From NCBI GenBank assembly GCA_963931865.1, contig OZ007518.1, forward strand, positions 9,166,361 through 9,230,360: a DNA stretch of 64,000 bases, in the 5' to 3' direction. The translations under genes and the position numbers were made by a program. The DNA is from Axinella damicornis (taxonomy: Eukaryota > Porifera > Demospongiae > Axinellida > Axinellidae). This document shows positions 1 to 11,081 of this stretch, piece by piece. The notes under the pieces were generated by a model that was not told the origin of the DNA, ran no database searches, and worked only from the letters and a program-made list of their open reading frames with translations. How positions within the stretch are numbered: the stretch's first letter is position 1; each line of letters begins with the position of its first letter.

Positions 1-418
1 GATTCTTCTTATATTCTTCCATGTCAAGAACCGGAATCAACATTGTTGGTGCATTAATAGGGCAATTTTGGTATATAGCTACCTTGACTCATTGCTTGAG
101 GGGAGGAAGGGGTGACATTATTTTTAGCAATTAAAGTGAACTGTAGGCTATAGAGTTTGTGTAGCTATCGTGATATGTTCCCTGGAAGTTCTTTCCCTGG
201 ATAATGCCTCCCAATGTTTTACTCCAATGCAAGGTTCTGATGAAGTTGGATTATGCTGAAACATTAAGCCAATAGCTAGGGCCCCACCCACATGTACCAT
301 CCCATCACTGACACCTACACAGGATTGTCCAAACATTCATGCTGGGGTATCTCGCAGGAAAGCTCCAAATCTATTCTACAAGTCAAAACTCACAGTTAGC
401 TACCACCTAATCACTCAT

Positions 419-817
419 TCTTGTATACGTAATCCTCCAAAATTATGTCACTCCCATTATTCTCTCAGACTACACTGGACCCAGCCCCAGAAAGGTAGCT
501 AATCTATGCCTACAAAACTAGGCTGGCCATTGGTTACTTACATCTCGGCTACTGAGTTTCATGTAGCTATGGAACTGAGGCCCAACTATCTTCATAGCAC
601 AGCCCTAGGCTACGGCTTTCTTGTATACGTAATCCTCCAAAATTATGTCACTCCCATTATTCTCTCAGACTACACTGGACCCAGCCCCAGAAAGGTAGCT
701 AATCTATGCCTACAAAACTAGGCTGGCCATTGGTTACTTACATCTCGGCTACTGAGTTTCATGTAGCTATGGAACTGAGGCCCAACTATCTTCATAGCAC
801 AGCCCTAGGCTACGGCT
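419..817. repeat. 200-bp direct tandem duplication
   Basis: Two consecutive, essentially identical 200-bp units: 419-618 and 619-818. Both start at the same TTGTATACGT string (421 and 621) and end in the same CCCTAGGCTACGGCT. No convincing coding frame spans either unit; the short open frames inside are duplicated with it. The near identity suggests a recent duplication. Bases 1-418 hold no gene I can support. Confidence 0.9.
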
Positions 818-879
818 AAGCTATCCACTGCTAGCAAGTGAACTGTCCTATCCACTGATAGCACCAACCTGCTAATGCA

Positions 880-1016
880 TAATTACACTCCTGGTATAGA
901 GAAAATTGTGCCGCGTAATGTATTCTAAATATTACACTCCTGGTATAGGAAAAATTGTGCCGCGTAATGTAATCTTTACACTCCTGGTATAGGAAAAATT
1001 GTGCCGCGTAATGTAA
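880..1016. repeat. Three-copy short tandem repeat (about 45-50 bp unit)
   Basis: Three units share TACACTCCTGGTATAG followed by AAAATTGTGCCGCGTAATGTA, with slightly different linkers. The small minus-strand open frame here simply repeats one peptide and is not taken as a gene. Confidence 0.85.
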
Positions 1017-1034
1017 ATAATGTAAATAACGTTT

Positions 1035-1470
1035 GACTACTTCGGAATGGGCTACAAAGATTCTGACTACACCGTCGTGATCGCTATGATGCAGTGACAC
1101 AAAATCAAAATAATTGTGCTGAAACTCACCTCGGTGGCGGAGATACAAGCGCTTTTGTCGTGCCGTCGGCCGCCATTGCTCGATCACTGTCTTCGACGTT
1201 GGTTGCCAGTACAGTCTTACGAAGCCCCCACAAAGATTCTGGCTACACGGCCGTGATCACTGTCGTTCACTGACGCTTACATGCCGAAACTCACCGTGCT
1301 GGCTAAGTTGTGAGTGCTGTAATGTCTTGTCTTCCTTTTGGTCGTCATTGCTCGCGATCGACTGAGCGTGGTTGCCACGTGGCATGTGTGTTAATTGGAA
1401 CGAATTGCAATACCGTTCGCGCTACGGCGAGGGGTTGCAACGCGGCTATTATTCGGTATCTCTAAGTCAT
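1035..1470. repeat. Dispersed repeat, copy 1 (also near 4.7, 5.15, 26.1 and 47.25 kb)
   Basis: The block opens with ACAAAGATTCTGACTACACC and continues through GTGATCGCTATGATGCAGTG, a 'GCTGAAACTCACC' segment and a CCGTCGGCCGCCATTGCTCG segment. Closely related blocks occur at 4685-5100 and 5140-5580, and diverged ones at about 26100-26190 and 47260-47350. No open frame is conserved among the copies, so I read it as a non-coding interspersed repeat. Confidence 0.75.
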
Positions 1471-1489
1471 TTCTGATCTTCCCTATATA

Positions 1490-1774
1490 CTAGGGGCAAA
1501 AAATTTTTCCCCAAAAATTCTAGGGGATTTAGTGATGGCCTGTCACATTCCATGCACCTCATGAAAAACCTAAGAAACAAGAGGACTCATGCCATTAACC
1601 AGCCTCAGTCCCATCCCATTTATTAAAAAATGTAGAATTTAGGGATGGGATGGGACTGAGGCTGGTTAATGGCATGAGTCCTCTTGTTTCTTAGGTTTTT
1701 CATGAGGTGCATGGAATGTGACAGGCCATCACTAAATCCCCTAGAATTTTTGGGGAAAAATTTTTTGCCCCTAG
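1490..1774. mobile_element. Perfect hairpin / fold-back element H1
   Basis: The stretch reads the same on both strands apart from a short loop near 1615-1640: it starts CTAGGGGCAAAAAATTTTTC and ends in the reverse complement. Arms are about 130 bp. It shares outer ends (GATTTAGTGATGGCC) and an inner arm (CATTAACCAGCCTCAGTCCC) with the hairpin at 3180-3438, but the middle of the arms differs. The downstream flanks (TTTTTTGAGCGCATG) are also related. No coding capacity; a MITE-like fold-back element. Confidence 0.85.
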
Positions 1775-2461
1775 TTTGTGCACTTTTTTTGAGCGCATGA
1801 AATGCGTAGCTTATTAGTCATGGTATCACTTAGCCTCGTTAGGAAGGAGGCTAGGTATCACTGTAAGGGTACCCTGAGTCGCAGGAACTTTTGTAGGAAT
1901 TGGACTAGAGGAGTATCATTAGAAGTTTCTCATAATTATGGTCAAAGAATGCATTTTGTGTCACTAATTTTACTGTTATCACAACTTTGTAAGTGCTATC
2001 CACTTGAGATGCCCACTTGTACACACTTCTTATGAAATCTTGCAATTGGGGAAACATAGCAACCAATTTGCAGAGTGCAGTGGCTATCATGTATACAACT
2101 GCTCCCTTGGTCTTTGCAAAGTACAAAGGTGATGCATGTCACTAGTTTAGTCTAACCCACCAAACACCCACTTCAGGGTGGCACTATGTTAATGAATAAT
2201 TATACCTTTTGGTTTGCAGTCTATTTATTATCAACAGGTTGCTGTATGTAGGTGATGGATGTCATTGTGGACCTTCTGCTGAGCAGGCTTTGATGCTTCA
2301 TTTTGATAATATTGTTGCATGCCCATGTTGGTCTAGCTAGTTGTGATCAATGTTTAGCTGTAGTCTTTGCATGGGAGGTGGTGGGGCCTCATCAGATCAT
2401 AGAGCTCGATGTCGACAGTCATAATTATAGGTCTCGTACTTGCAATGGCTCCACGTAATTA

Positions 2462-3175
2462 AGTTCAAAACTCCAGCCTCACAGTACTGGTCAGTATTGG
2501 TACATGTTCTGCACTGTAGCTACGACATGAAAAGAAAGCCACGCCCCCATGATGGGACAGATCTTGACAAGAACAGGTTGGTTGAAAGTTCTCTCAGCGG
2601 TAGTGACCCACCAGATGGTGGATTGACAAGGATTCAGTAAGTGTGTCTGATGCAGTCATCACAAGCAAAAGAACACAACATGCGCGCTTGGATGTGAACT
2701 GCGCATGTGCAATTGGCATTGACCTTTGACCTTTGAACGCGTGACCTCTGGTTGCCATGCCTCATTGCAAAATGGCGTCGTGCTAGAATTTTGTAGCTAG
2801 CTAAAACTGCTGTTCTTGTCAGTTCGCAAACAAAAGGGCTCAAAGACTCTACTGCGGAGAAAGCGGTGTTGTTCTGTGCTTAAATGAGCTCAAGGACTCC
2901 TTCCGTTGGTGAGCTATGCTTGACTATGAGAAAGAAGAAGAAAGAAGAAGAAGAAGATGACGAAATCGGAATTTTACAGCGACTTGTCTCTCGACTCCCG
3001 CGTACTCTCAGGTACGTTTAAGAGTGTTTTTGTGAACTGCTAGGCAGTGTCATTCTGTCTGGATGCTTGGTTTGGGCCTTTGTAGCTTCTTTTGCCGTTT
3101 TCCTGCTAGTGCATCAGTATGGTAAATTCAAAATTCCTTGGCCATCCCTAAATAGAGAACGCTATCGCGTTCTCT
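2462..3175 (+). repeat. Diverged segmental duplication, copy A
   Basis: This block aligns along its whole length with 3882-4612: an AAGAAAGCCACGCC segment, the AAGAACAGGTTGG segment, a basic/acidic first-exon-like ORF, and an AGAACGCTA-CGCGTTCTCTGA palindrome at the end. Copy A is followed directly by hairpin H2; copy B is not. Bases 1800-2460 contain no gene I can support. Confidence 0.8.
2928..3011 (+). other. Putative small first exon, copy A
   Basis: An ATG opens a short highly charged peptide (basic lysine run, then acidic residues, then EIGILQRLVSRLPRTLR) that runs into CTCAG|GTACGT, a near-perfect splice donor. Past the donor the frame reaches a stop in this copy but stays open in copy B. 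The charged peptide and donor are conserved between the two copies, which supports an exon rather than chance. No downstream exon was identified, so the gene is unknown. Confidence 0.35.
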
Positions 3176-3179
3176 GATA

Positions 3180-3438
3180 CTAGAAACAAAAAATTTTCTT
3201 ACAAAAATTACAAATGATTTAGTGATGGCCACCCCGATCGACTCCCGAAAAAGCAGACAAACAAGGAATGCCATTAACCAGCCTCAGTCCCATCCCATTT
3301 AAAAATGTAGGATTTAGGGACGGGATGGGACTGAGGCTGGTTAATGGCATTCCTTGTTTGTCTGCTTTTTCGGGAGTCGATCGGGGTGGCCATCACTAAA
3401 TCATTTGTAATTTTTGTAAGAAAATTTTTTGTTTCTAG
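3180..3438. mobile_element. Perfect hairpin / fold-back element H2
   Basis: A perfect inverted repeat from CTAGAAACAAAAAATTTTC to its complement, with a short loop at about 3298-3320. It shares ends and inner arm with H1 (1490-1774) while the intervening arm sequence differs, each arm matching its own partner. It is inserted immediately after duplicated segment A; segment B at 4612 lacks it, so it arrived after the duplication or was lost from B. Confidence 0.85.
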
Positions 3439-3881
3439 TTTGTGAGGTTTTTTGAGCGCATGGAATGCGTAAGTTTCTAACGATAGGGGTAATGTATCAG
3501 AGATGGATGTATAACCAAAATGTTTGATTGAACAATCTCTAGCTAGGTCATCACCATGCAAAGGAGAGCTGCCTTGATGGATGTGGTTGAGGATCCTACT
3601 GCTTGGGGCAGCACAATTGCTCCTTCCTTATGTTGTGATTCACCAGGAAGTAATGATCCATTATTGCTAATTTTTCCAAAAGTGATGATATTGCTCTTGG
3701 GTAGAGTATATACATTATAGATATGACAAGGTAGATAGATAGATGAATACTGAACTCAGCGATCACAAAAATGCTTACTGATACCAAACTGGTAGGTACC
3801 ACTAGGATACGTTCATAGATGATAGCTCCTAGGAGTGTGCCACCAGACGACGGATTAGACAGATTCAGCAAACACTTCGAA

Positions 3882-4612
3882 GTTCAAACGCCAAAACTGT
3901 AGCCTCACTCACAGTTCTGCATGGTCAGTATTGGTACCACTGATCGGTACATATTCTGCACTGTAGTTACGTCATGAGAAGAAAGCCACGCCTCCATGAT
4001 GGCATAGTCACGATAGATCTTGGCAAGAACAGGTTGGCAGAAATTGCTTGCAGCGGTAGTGATGCACCAGATAATGGATTCACAAGGATTCAGCTGATCA
4101 GCAAGTGCCCGAAATGCAACCATCACCAGCAAAAAAGAAAGCAATGTGCGTTTGCATGTGAACTGCGCATGCGCATTTGGCACGCGTGACCTCTGGTTGC
4201 ATCAAAATGGCTTCGTGCTAGCAATTCACGGAATCGTAGCTAGCCAGAAGTGCCGTTCCTGCCAGTATGTAGTCAAAAGGGCCGAAAGGAGCTACTACGA
4301 CGAAAGCGATGTTGTTCTGTGAGTGAACTAGCTCAGGAAATGCTTTTGTTGTCCAGCTATGCTAGTCAATGAGAAAGAAAGAAGATGACGAAATCGGAAT
4401 TTTACGGCGACTTATTTCTCGACTCCCGCGTACTCTCAGGTACGTTTGCGAGTGTTTTTGTGAACTGCTAGGCAGTATCATTCTGTCTGCATGCTTGGTT
4501 TGGGGGGTAGTAGCTTCTTTGGCCGTTTTCCTGCTGGTGTATCAGTATGGTATTTCGAAATTTCCTTAGCCATCCCTAAATAGAGAACGCTACCGCGTTC
4601 TCTGATATATAG
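3882..4612 (+). repeat. Diverged segmental duplication, copy B
   Basis: Counterpart of 2462-3175, with many substitutions and small indels. Like copy A it ends in the palindromic AGAACGCTACCGCGTTCT motif. It is followed by two copies of the dispersed repeat family (4685-5100 and 5140-5580). Confidence 0.8.
4369..4569 (+). CDS. Small putative membrane peptide or first exon, copy B
   Basis: Open frame of 66 residues: a charged N-terminus (MRKKEDDEIG), RLPRTLR, then a hydrophobic stretch (about residues 30-60) able to span a membrane. A strong splice donor, CTCAG|GTACGT, lies at about residue 23, so the hydrophobic half could equally be intron. The paralogous copy at 2928 has a stop just after the donor, which favours the first-exon reading. 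I do not recognise a family. Confidence 0.3.
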   Translation: MRKKEDDEIGILRRLISRLPRTLRYVCECFCELLGSIILSACLVWGVVASLAVFLLVYQYGISKFP

Positions 4613-4684
4613 CTATCATGGTACTCATGTGATAATTGGAACGAACTGCCACGCTTAGCCTGTGCTACCGTTTAACCGCGGCTA

Positions 4685-5600
4685 CCAGGAGTGCGGATGC
4701 AGTGACACAAAATCAAAATAATTGTGCTGTAACTCACCTTGGTGGCAGAGATACAAGCGCTTTTGTCATACCGTCGGCCGCCATTGCTCGATCGCTCTCT
4801 TCGACATTGGTTGCCAGTACAGTCTTATGAAGGCCCCACAAAGATTCTGACCACACAGCCGTGATCGCTATCGTTGACTGACGCTTACATGCCAAAACTC
4901 ACCGTGCTGGCGAAGTTGTTAGCACTGTAATAAGCTCTTGTCTTACTTTTGGACGCCATTGCTGACTCGACATATCGATTGACGACTGAGAGCATGGTCC
5001 TCACGTGACATGTGCGTTAATTGGAATGAGCTGCAATACCGAACGGTTGCGCGTCCAGCGAGTTGCAACCGTTTCCAACGCGGCTACCAGGAGTGCGGTT
5101 GCCCCTCGATCTAAATAATTAATAAACGTTTGACTATTTCCGAATGGCCTACAAAGATTCTGACTACACCGTCGTGATCGCTATGATGCAGTGACACAAA
5201 ATCAAAATAATTGTGCTGAAACTCACTTTGGTGGCAGAGATATGAACACTTTTGTCTCGCCGTCGGCCGCCATTGCTCGAGCGCTCTCTTCGACTTCCGG
5301 TGGCAGTACCGTTCTTAGGAAGATTCTGACCACACGGCCGTGATCGCTGTCGTTCACTGACGCTTACATGCCGAAACTCACCGTGCTGGCTAAGTTGTGA
5401 GTGCTGTAATAATGTCTTGTCGTCCTTTTGGTCGCCATTGCTCGCGATCGACTGAGCGTGGTTGGCACGTGGCCTGTGCGTTAATTGGAACGAATTGCAA
5501 TATTTAGCTTCGCTACGGCGAGTCGCAACCGAGGTTGCAACGCGCACGCGGCTACCAGGAGTGCGGTTGCCCCTCGATGTTGTAAAAAAAAAAAAATAGC
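4685..5600. repeat. Two further copies of the dispersed repeat
   Basis: Copies at about 4685-5100 and 5140-5580, in the same orientation as the one at 1035. They share the 'GATTCTGACTACACCGTCGT' and 'CCGTCGGCCGCCATTGCTCG' segments and a terminal GCTACCAGGAGTGCGGTTGC. The long minus-strand open frame across 5164-5643 lies entirely in this repeat and is not taken as a gene. Bases 5600-6285 are otherwise unremarkable; 6010-6130 is GC-rich just upstream of the large gene. Confidence 0.75.
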
Positions 5601-6285
5601 AAGCTGAAACAATCACGACTGAACATTTCTTCTCAACTGCCAAAGCATGACAGAAAATTAGAGAGCGTTGTATGATAGCATGTTTGGATTCAGTATTAGG
5701 CCAAAAATTGTGAATCTTGTGAGAGTTGAAAGGTCTGCAGCTGGGTGGCGGGAAGGGTCATAGCTAGCCCTCAGCAGTTTGGATACATAGACCGACTGTG
5801 ACTGTGGGCCCCAAGTGCATGCTGCATATAGCCAAAGGCACACAAGAAAACGTGCACACTGATAGTGTGTGGCACCATTGAGTTCGAGCTTGGTGGTCAT
5901 GAATATTATTAACCCAGAGGGAGGGGGGGGAGGCGCACTGCATGTGTGCTTCCCCAACATCTTCATGCATCAGCACCGGAAAAACGAGTGGGGTCTCGGA
6001 CCTTAGGTAAATAGGCTTTCGCGTAGTCTCGTGCCCAGACTCTGCGCGGGCGTTCGCGCTGTTACGTCCGGCGCAGGCGGCGCCGGGCCAAGGAAAGATT
6101 AATTAACTGTGCGGCTATGGATGGGCGGGGCTGAGAATTCGAATGTTGTTGAGCGAGCTGGCCCACGAGGCTAGCTAGCTGCGCTGTTGATCTGTGATGG
6201 GAGGCTGTAGAAGTTGAGCTATCAACGTATATAGTTCACCTGTCCATCCTGGTATTAAACTTACTGCTGAAACGTGGTTCGATGA

Positions 6286-9200
6286 ATGGCGATGCAACGT
6301 GTGCAAGAGTACAACACCCACACCAGCTACCACACCGATACCTTTCTCCTGAAAACAAGGGTGACGGTGAACGGACGAATCACGTCTGTGAAGGCAGGCA
6401 GTTATGAGGAACCGACCCTCGTTTGTGGAAGTACCGTTAGCGCCAAGCTATGGCTGATCGCAAACACTATCTCACCTATTCTGCACAAGTTTGGGGTCTA
6501 TCATATGGACACATTCTATTACGAGCAGTCCCCACTTTTTCATGTTGTCTTCAGCTCCGAGTCGTGTCTGAATAAGTTTCTCCTCGAGATCAAGAGCATC
6601 AAAGACGCCATGAAGGCGGCACTTTTGAATGTAATTTTGGAATCAGATTCATCCCAGGGCTTGCTTGATGTCCATCCAGAGCTGTTTCTCGTTTTCTCTG
6701 ATCTGCAAAAGACAATGGGAGTAGACCTTCATCTCATCACAGCAGCGAACTGCTCCACCTTTGCAGCCCGCTGGAAAGACCGCAACTTGTTTGATTTTGG
6801 TATGTGTACAAGTGTCAGGCCGTTGGAATGGGTGAATTCCTAGTCTATACAAGCTAACCTTCACTTTCTCCAGCATGCGATCACTTTTAGTATGCGCGCA
6901 TGAGTCGATCCGTGCTGGAGAAAATTCGAGGGGCTAGCCTTCTAGACTAGGGGGAGGGGGTGTAACCTAAAGTCGATCTGTTGAGTATAGCAACCCATGA
7001 CAATTGAAAAGGTGGACAAATGCATTGGGGCATCACACCTAGGTAACATTTGTACATCTTACTGTAAACGTCGGTACTGCAAATAACTGAAAGTACATGT
7101 ACTAGCTGTCATATGTGTATCTATACATTTGATCTAGATTGGCACTATACAGAGAAGCAGGCACGCACACCTACATCAACTCAGCATTACATCATATTTG
7201 TACTAGATTTCATTTGCATACATGCGTGTGTGTTTCTTGAATGTAGTTCCCGGTGCTCTATCACGACAGACACACAGTACATGCTTATAACCACTAAACC
7301 CCGTAATTCTAAACGCAGCTGGGATAAATTTGTCCTTTGTTCCTCAAGGGTCGCAGTCAGCAGCAATTGACCCTTCGTGCATCCGAAGCAAAGCAGAATT
7401 GGCAGTCAATTTCCATTGCACATTGCGTGTGCAGTTAATAATGGTACAATGGTAGCCACTCACTCACATGAATGTTTGGCTGATGCAGTACATGACGTAA
7501 TGTCAGTGTAGGGCACATGCCTGCCTCCTGGTAGTTAGTTGCACATCATAACCTAGCCCTGCTGCTGCAAGCGACAAAAGCTGGCGTGGAGGCCTGGGAA
7601 TGAGGCTAACCTAGCCCTATAACCACATGTATGTACTAAGTAATATTTAGATACCACTTTGCAGTGCATTACGGGTTTTAGTGCACGAGGGCAATCTAGT
7701 TAACGGTCGAGGGCGAGATAATGCACGAGCCGAAGGCGAGTGCATTATCCGCCCGAGACCGTTAACTAGATTGCCCGAGTGCACTAAAGCCCGTAATGCA
7801 CTGCAAACTGGTATCTAAACTGCTTAGTGCAACTCACTGACCCGAGACAGCCTTTGATCTTTGAAAAGTGTGCACTATCTAGATAATGCACACTAAAGTG
7901 TGCATTAAGCTTATTAATGCTCCGTCATGTGATCGATTCTGAGGCGTCTGATTCGTTGAGGGTCACGTGAGTATGGGGGGTGATCAGTGTCAAAATGGGG
8001 GTAGCAATCTAGAGGGGGGTGATTTCAAGTTGAGAGGGGGTATACTTCAAGTTGAGAGGGGGTATACTTTGCAATAGGGGGTGTACTTCGTGTTGAGAGG
8101 GGGTATACTTCAAGTTGATAGGGGGTGTACTTCGTGTTGAGAGGGGGTGTACTTTGCATTAGGGGGTGCACTTTGCATTAGGGGGTGCACTTTGTGTTGA
8201 GAGGGGGTACACTTTGCAATAGGGGGTGCACTTCAAGTTGAGAGGGGGTACAATTCAGTAATATGGGGGTGCTCTTGTTTAATAGGGATGCGTTTATAAG
8301 TTAAGCATGTTACCTGATGTCCAGTGCACATGCGTGATGATTAACCTTTGCACCCGTGATGGTGGTCACAACTCTGAGAAGAATTGCTGAGGACTTTCCA
8401 GGATTATGACGACGTTGAAGGTTTAGTTATTTGTCTAGAGCTTGTCTTACGGGAGCTGATAGCTCAAGAACACCTTGCTGGACTAGATGAGAATGAAGAG
8501 GCAGTATGTGAGTTGGTGAAGACGTCCCTTGGATACCTCAGGGTACTAGCAGATGACAATGAGATACAGCAGGATCAAGCACCACGAGTGGCTTCACTGT
8601 TAGTAACCATTTGCAAGTGCACACCTTAACTTGTGGTTGCCATCCATATGCCACAGAGAACGAGGTGAAGGTACTTGGTACCTTCGGCGATTGACAGCTT
8701 GAAGACGTCGCATGATGCTGCCTTCAGGATCGACTCGTCTTTGAGAGTTCTCACTCGTCGCTGCTGGACTCGGAATCCACGAGAGGTCAAATGACCTTGT
8801 AGCTACTTGTTTCCACACATGGGAAAACACTGCTTTATCTCTCGTACAAAGTCATCCAACTCACTATCTGTAATAGACGAGTATTGAGCACCTATGGATA
8901 ACCCAAAGTAAACCATTCTTCTCACAGTACTGAGAGACATACCAATCAGTGATGCTATTTGGGGACCAGTGAAGCCACTCTCCACAAGGAAGTTAATCTG
9001 TTCACGAGTTATTTCAAACTTGGGACGACCAACACTCCCTGTGTATACCACAGGTGGTGCTTGATCCTGCTGTATCTCATTGTCATCTGCTAGTACCCTG
9101 AGGTATCCAAGGGACGTCTTCACCAACTCACATGCTGCCTCTTCATTCTCATCTAGTCCAGCAAGGTGTTCTTGAGCTATCAGCTCCCGTAAGACAAGCT

Positions 9201-11050
9201 CTAGTAAACCTTCAACGTCGTCATAATCCTGGAAAGTCTTCAGCAATTCTTCTCAGAGTTGTGACCACCATCACGGGTGCAAAGGTTAATCATCACGCAT
9301 GCGCACTGGACATCAGGTGACATGCTTAACTTATAAACGCATCCCTATTAAACAAGAGCACCCCCATATTACTGAATTGTACCCCCTCTCAACTTGAAGT
9401 GCACCCCCTATTGCAAAGTGCACCCCCTATTGCAAAGTGTACCCCCTCTCAACACAAAGTGCACCCCCTAATGCAAAGTACACCCCTCTCAACACGAAGT
9501 ACACCCCCTATCAACTTGAAGTATACCCCCTCTCAACACGAAGTACACCCCCTATTGCAAAGTACACCCCCTCTCAACTTGAAATATACCCCCTCTCAAC
9601 ACGAAGTACACCCCCTATTGCAAAGTATACCCCCTCTCAACACGAAGTACACCCCCTATCAACCTGAAGTATACCCCCCTCTCAACACGAAGTACACCCC
9701 CTATTGCAAAGTATACCCCCTCTCAACTTGAAATCACCCCCCTCTAGATTGCTAGCCCCATTTTGACACTGATCACCCCCCATACGTGAGTAGCACTAAT
9801 GGTAATTAAGTCATATGACCTACTAAGTACACCAATCAGATTCATGCTTAAAAACCGTTGCTTCATGATTGTACACCTAGTATCAATCACATTACGTAAT
9901 GAATGTGATATTCCACATGACTGTGTTGTGTACACATAGAGAGGGCCCGAGCAGTGCTTCCACCATAGCCATGGATTACTGGAGACCAATGGGGTAATCT
10001 CATTCTGGAAACCACTAGTGCATGACATCGCAGTGCAATTAATGCTGATGTAATACATGGGCGACCAAGTAGCCTCATTCCCAGGCTCCTCCCCCTGCAC
10101 GCACTGACGAAAAACTTTCTTCACCGCGTGCAGAGGGGAGCCTGGGAACGAGGCTAGCGACCAAGAAGGCTAAACAATTGAGGCAGTATGCAGGAGACTA
10201 CATGGACTAGGCTACACAGGCGTGAAGTATGCCACGAGAAGGCTGTCCAGAGGTTCATGAATGGTTGGGATCTGCTTATGAGCTTGTCATGGGAAGTTTG
10301 GATGCCAGTAAACTTTTTCTTTCCATGGATCTTCTTTTTTATTTTGACGCCACCAAGGGCGCATAAACCCTCAAGGGAAGAGGGCATGTAACTCTCGTAC
10401 TCGCAATGTAAACGGCAAAATTGAAAACCGCAGACCGGATATACTATTATTAGATCGACGCTACTATTGTTAGTACAACCGTATACTGAAAAAGGATGCA
10501 ATTATGCGAAATTATTGTCTAAAGCTGGTGGGCCAGCTAGCTAGCTATATAGATCGATGGAGACTCGGGAGAGACATGAGAGGAAGCGCGAAGGACCGTG
10601 AGTATAATACGCCATCCAAGGGTCCCCGGCTGGTAGCGACGTCGCCATCTGTCTTGCGAGCCGCGGGTATAGCTCGCAGGTACCGTAGGCTTCGCACACG
10701 ACCGTCACCACTGAATGATGCGGTTCGTCAGAGTTTACTGGCGAAACTTGGAAGGCTAGAAGACGACAGTGGAAGGCTGAGTTGTCCACACTGCACTGGT
10801 AGTAGTGCCGCGTATCTTGCGAACATCCGGTGTTGCTAATAATAGTAGCGACGTTCTATAAATAACGCTACTTTGAATTTTGCCGTTTACACTAGTTACA
10901 TGCCCTCTCGCCACCTTCGGTGGCTCGATACGCCCTTGACGCCACACATTACTTTCCTGCAAATGCTATGTCACCATTTTGCAACTGCAAGGAAATAGAC
11001 CATTCACCAGATTATTTTCCCCCTCCGCAAACGAAAAATGGTCTGGGAAT

Positions 11051-11081
<31 letters not shown>

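Noticed and set aside
880..1016. Regularly repeated units that could suggest a CRISPR array
   Set aside because: Units are head-to-tail with near-identical linkers and no unique spacers, and the context is eukaryotic.
5164..5643. 159-residue minus-strand open frame
   Set aside because: It lies entirely inside a dispersed repeat whose other copies break the frame.
9399..9731. Two overlapping frames of STPPIAKYTPSQ-like repeats
   Set aside because: They are the subterminal GGGGGT array of the fold-back transposon in reverse orientation, open in more than one frame.
10504..10839. 111-residue frame as a host gene
   Set aside because: It is wholly contained between the inverted repeats of a mobile element and has no recognisable domain.
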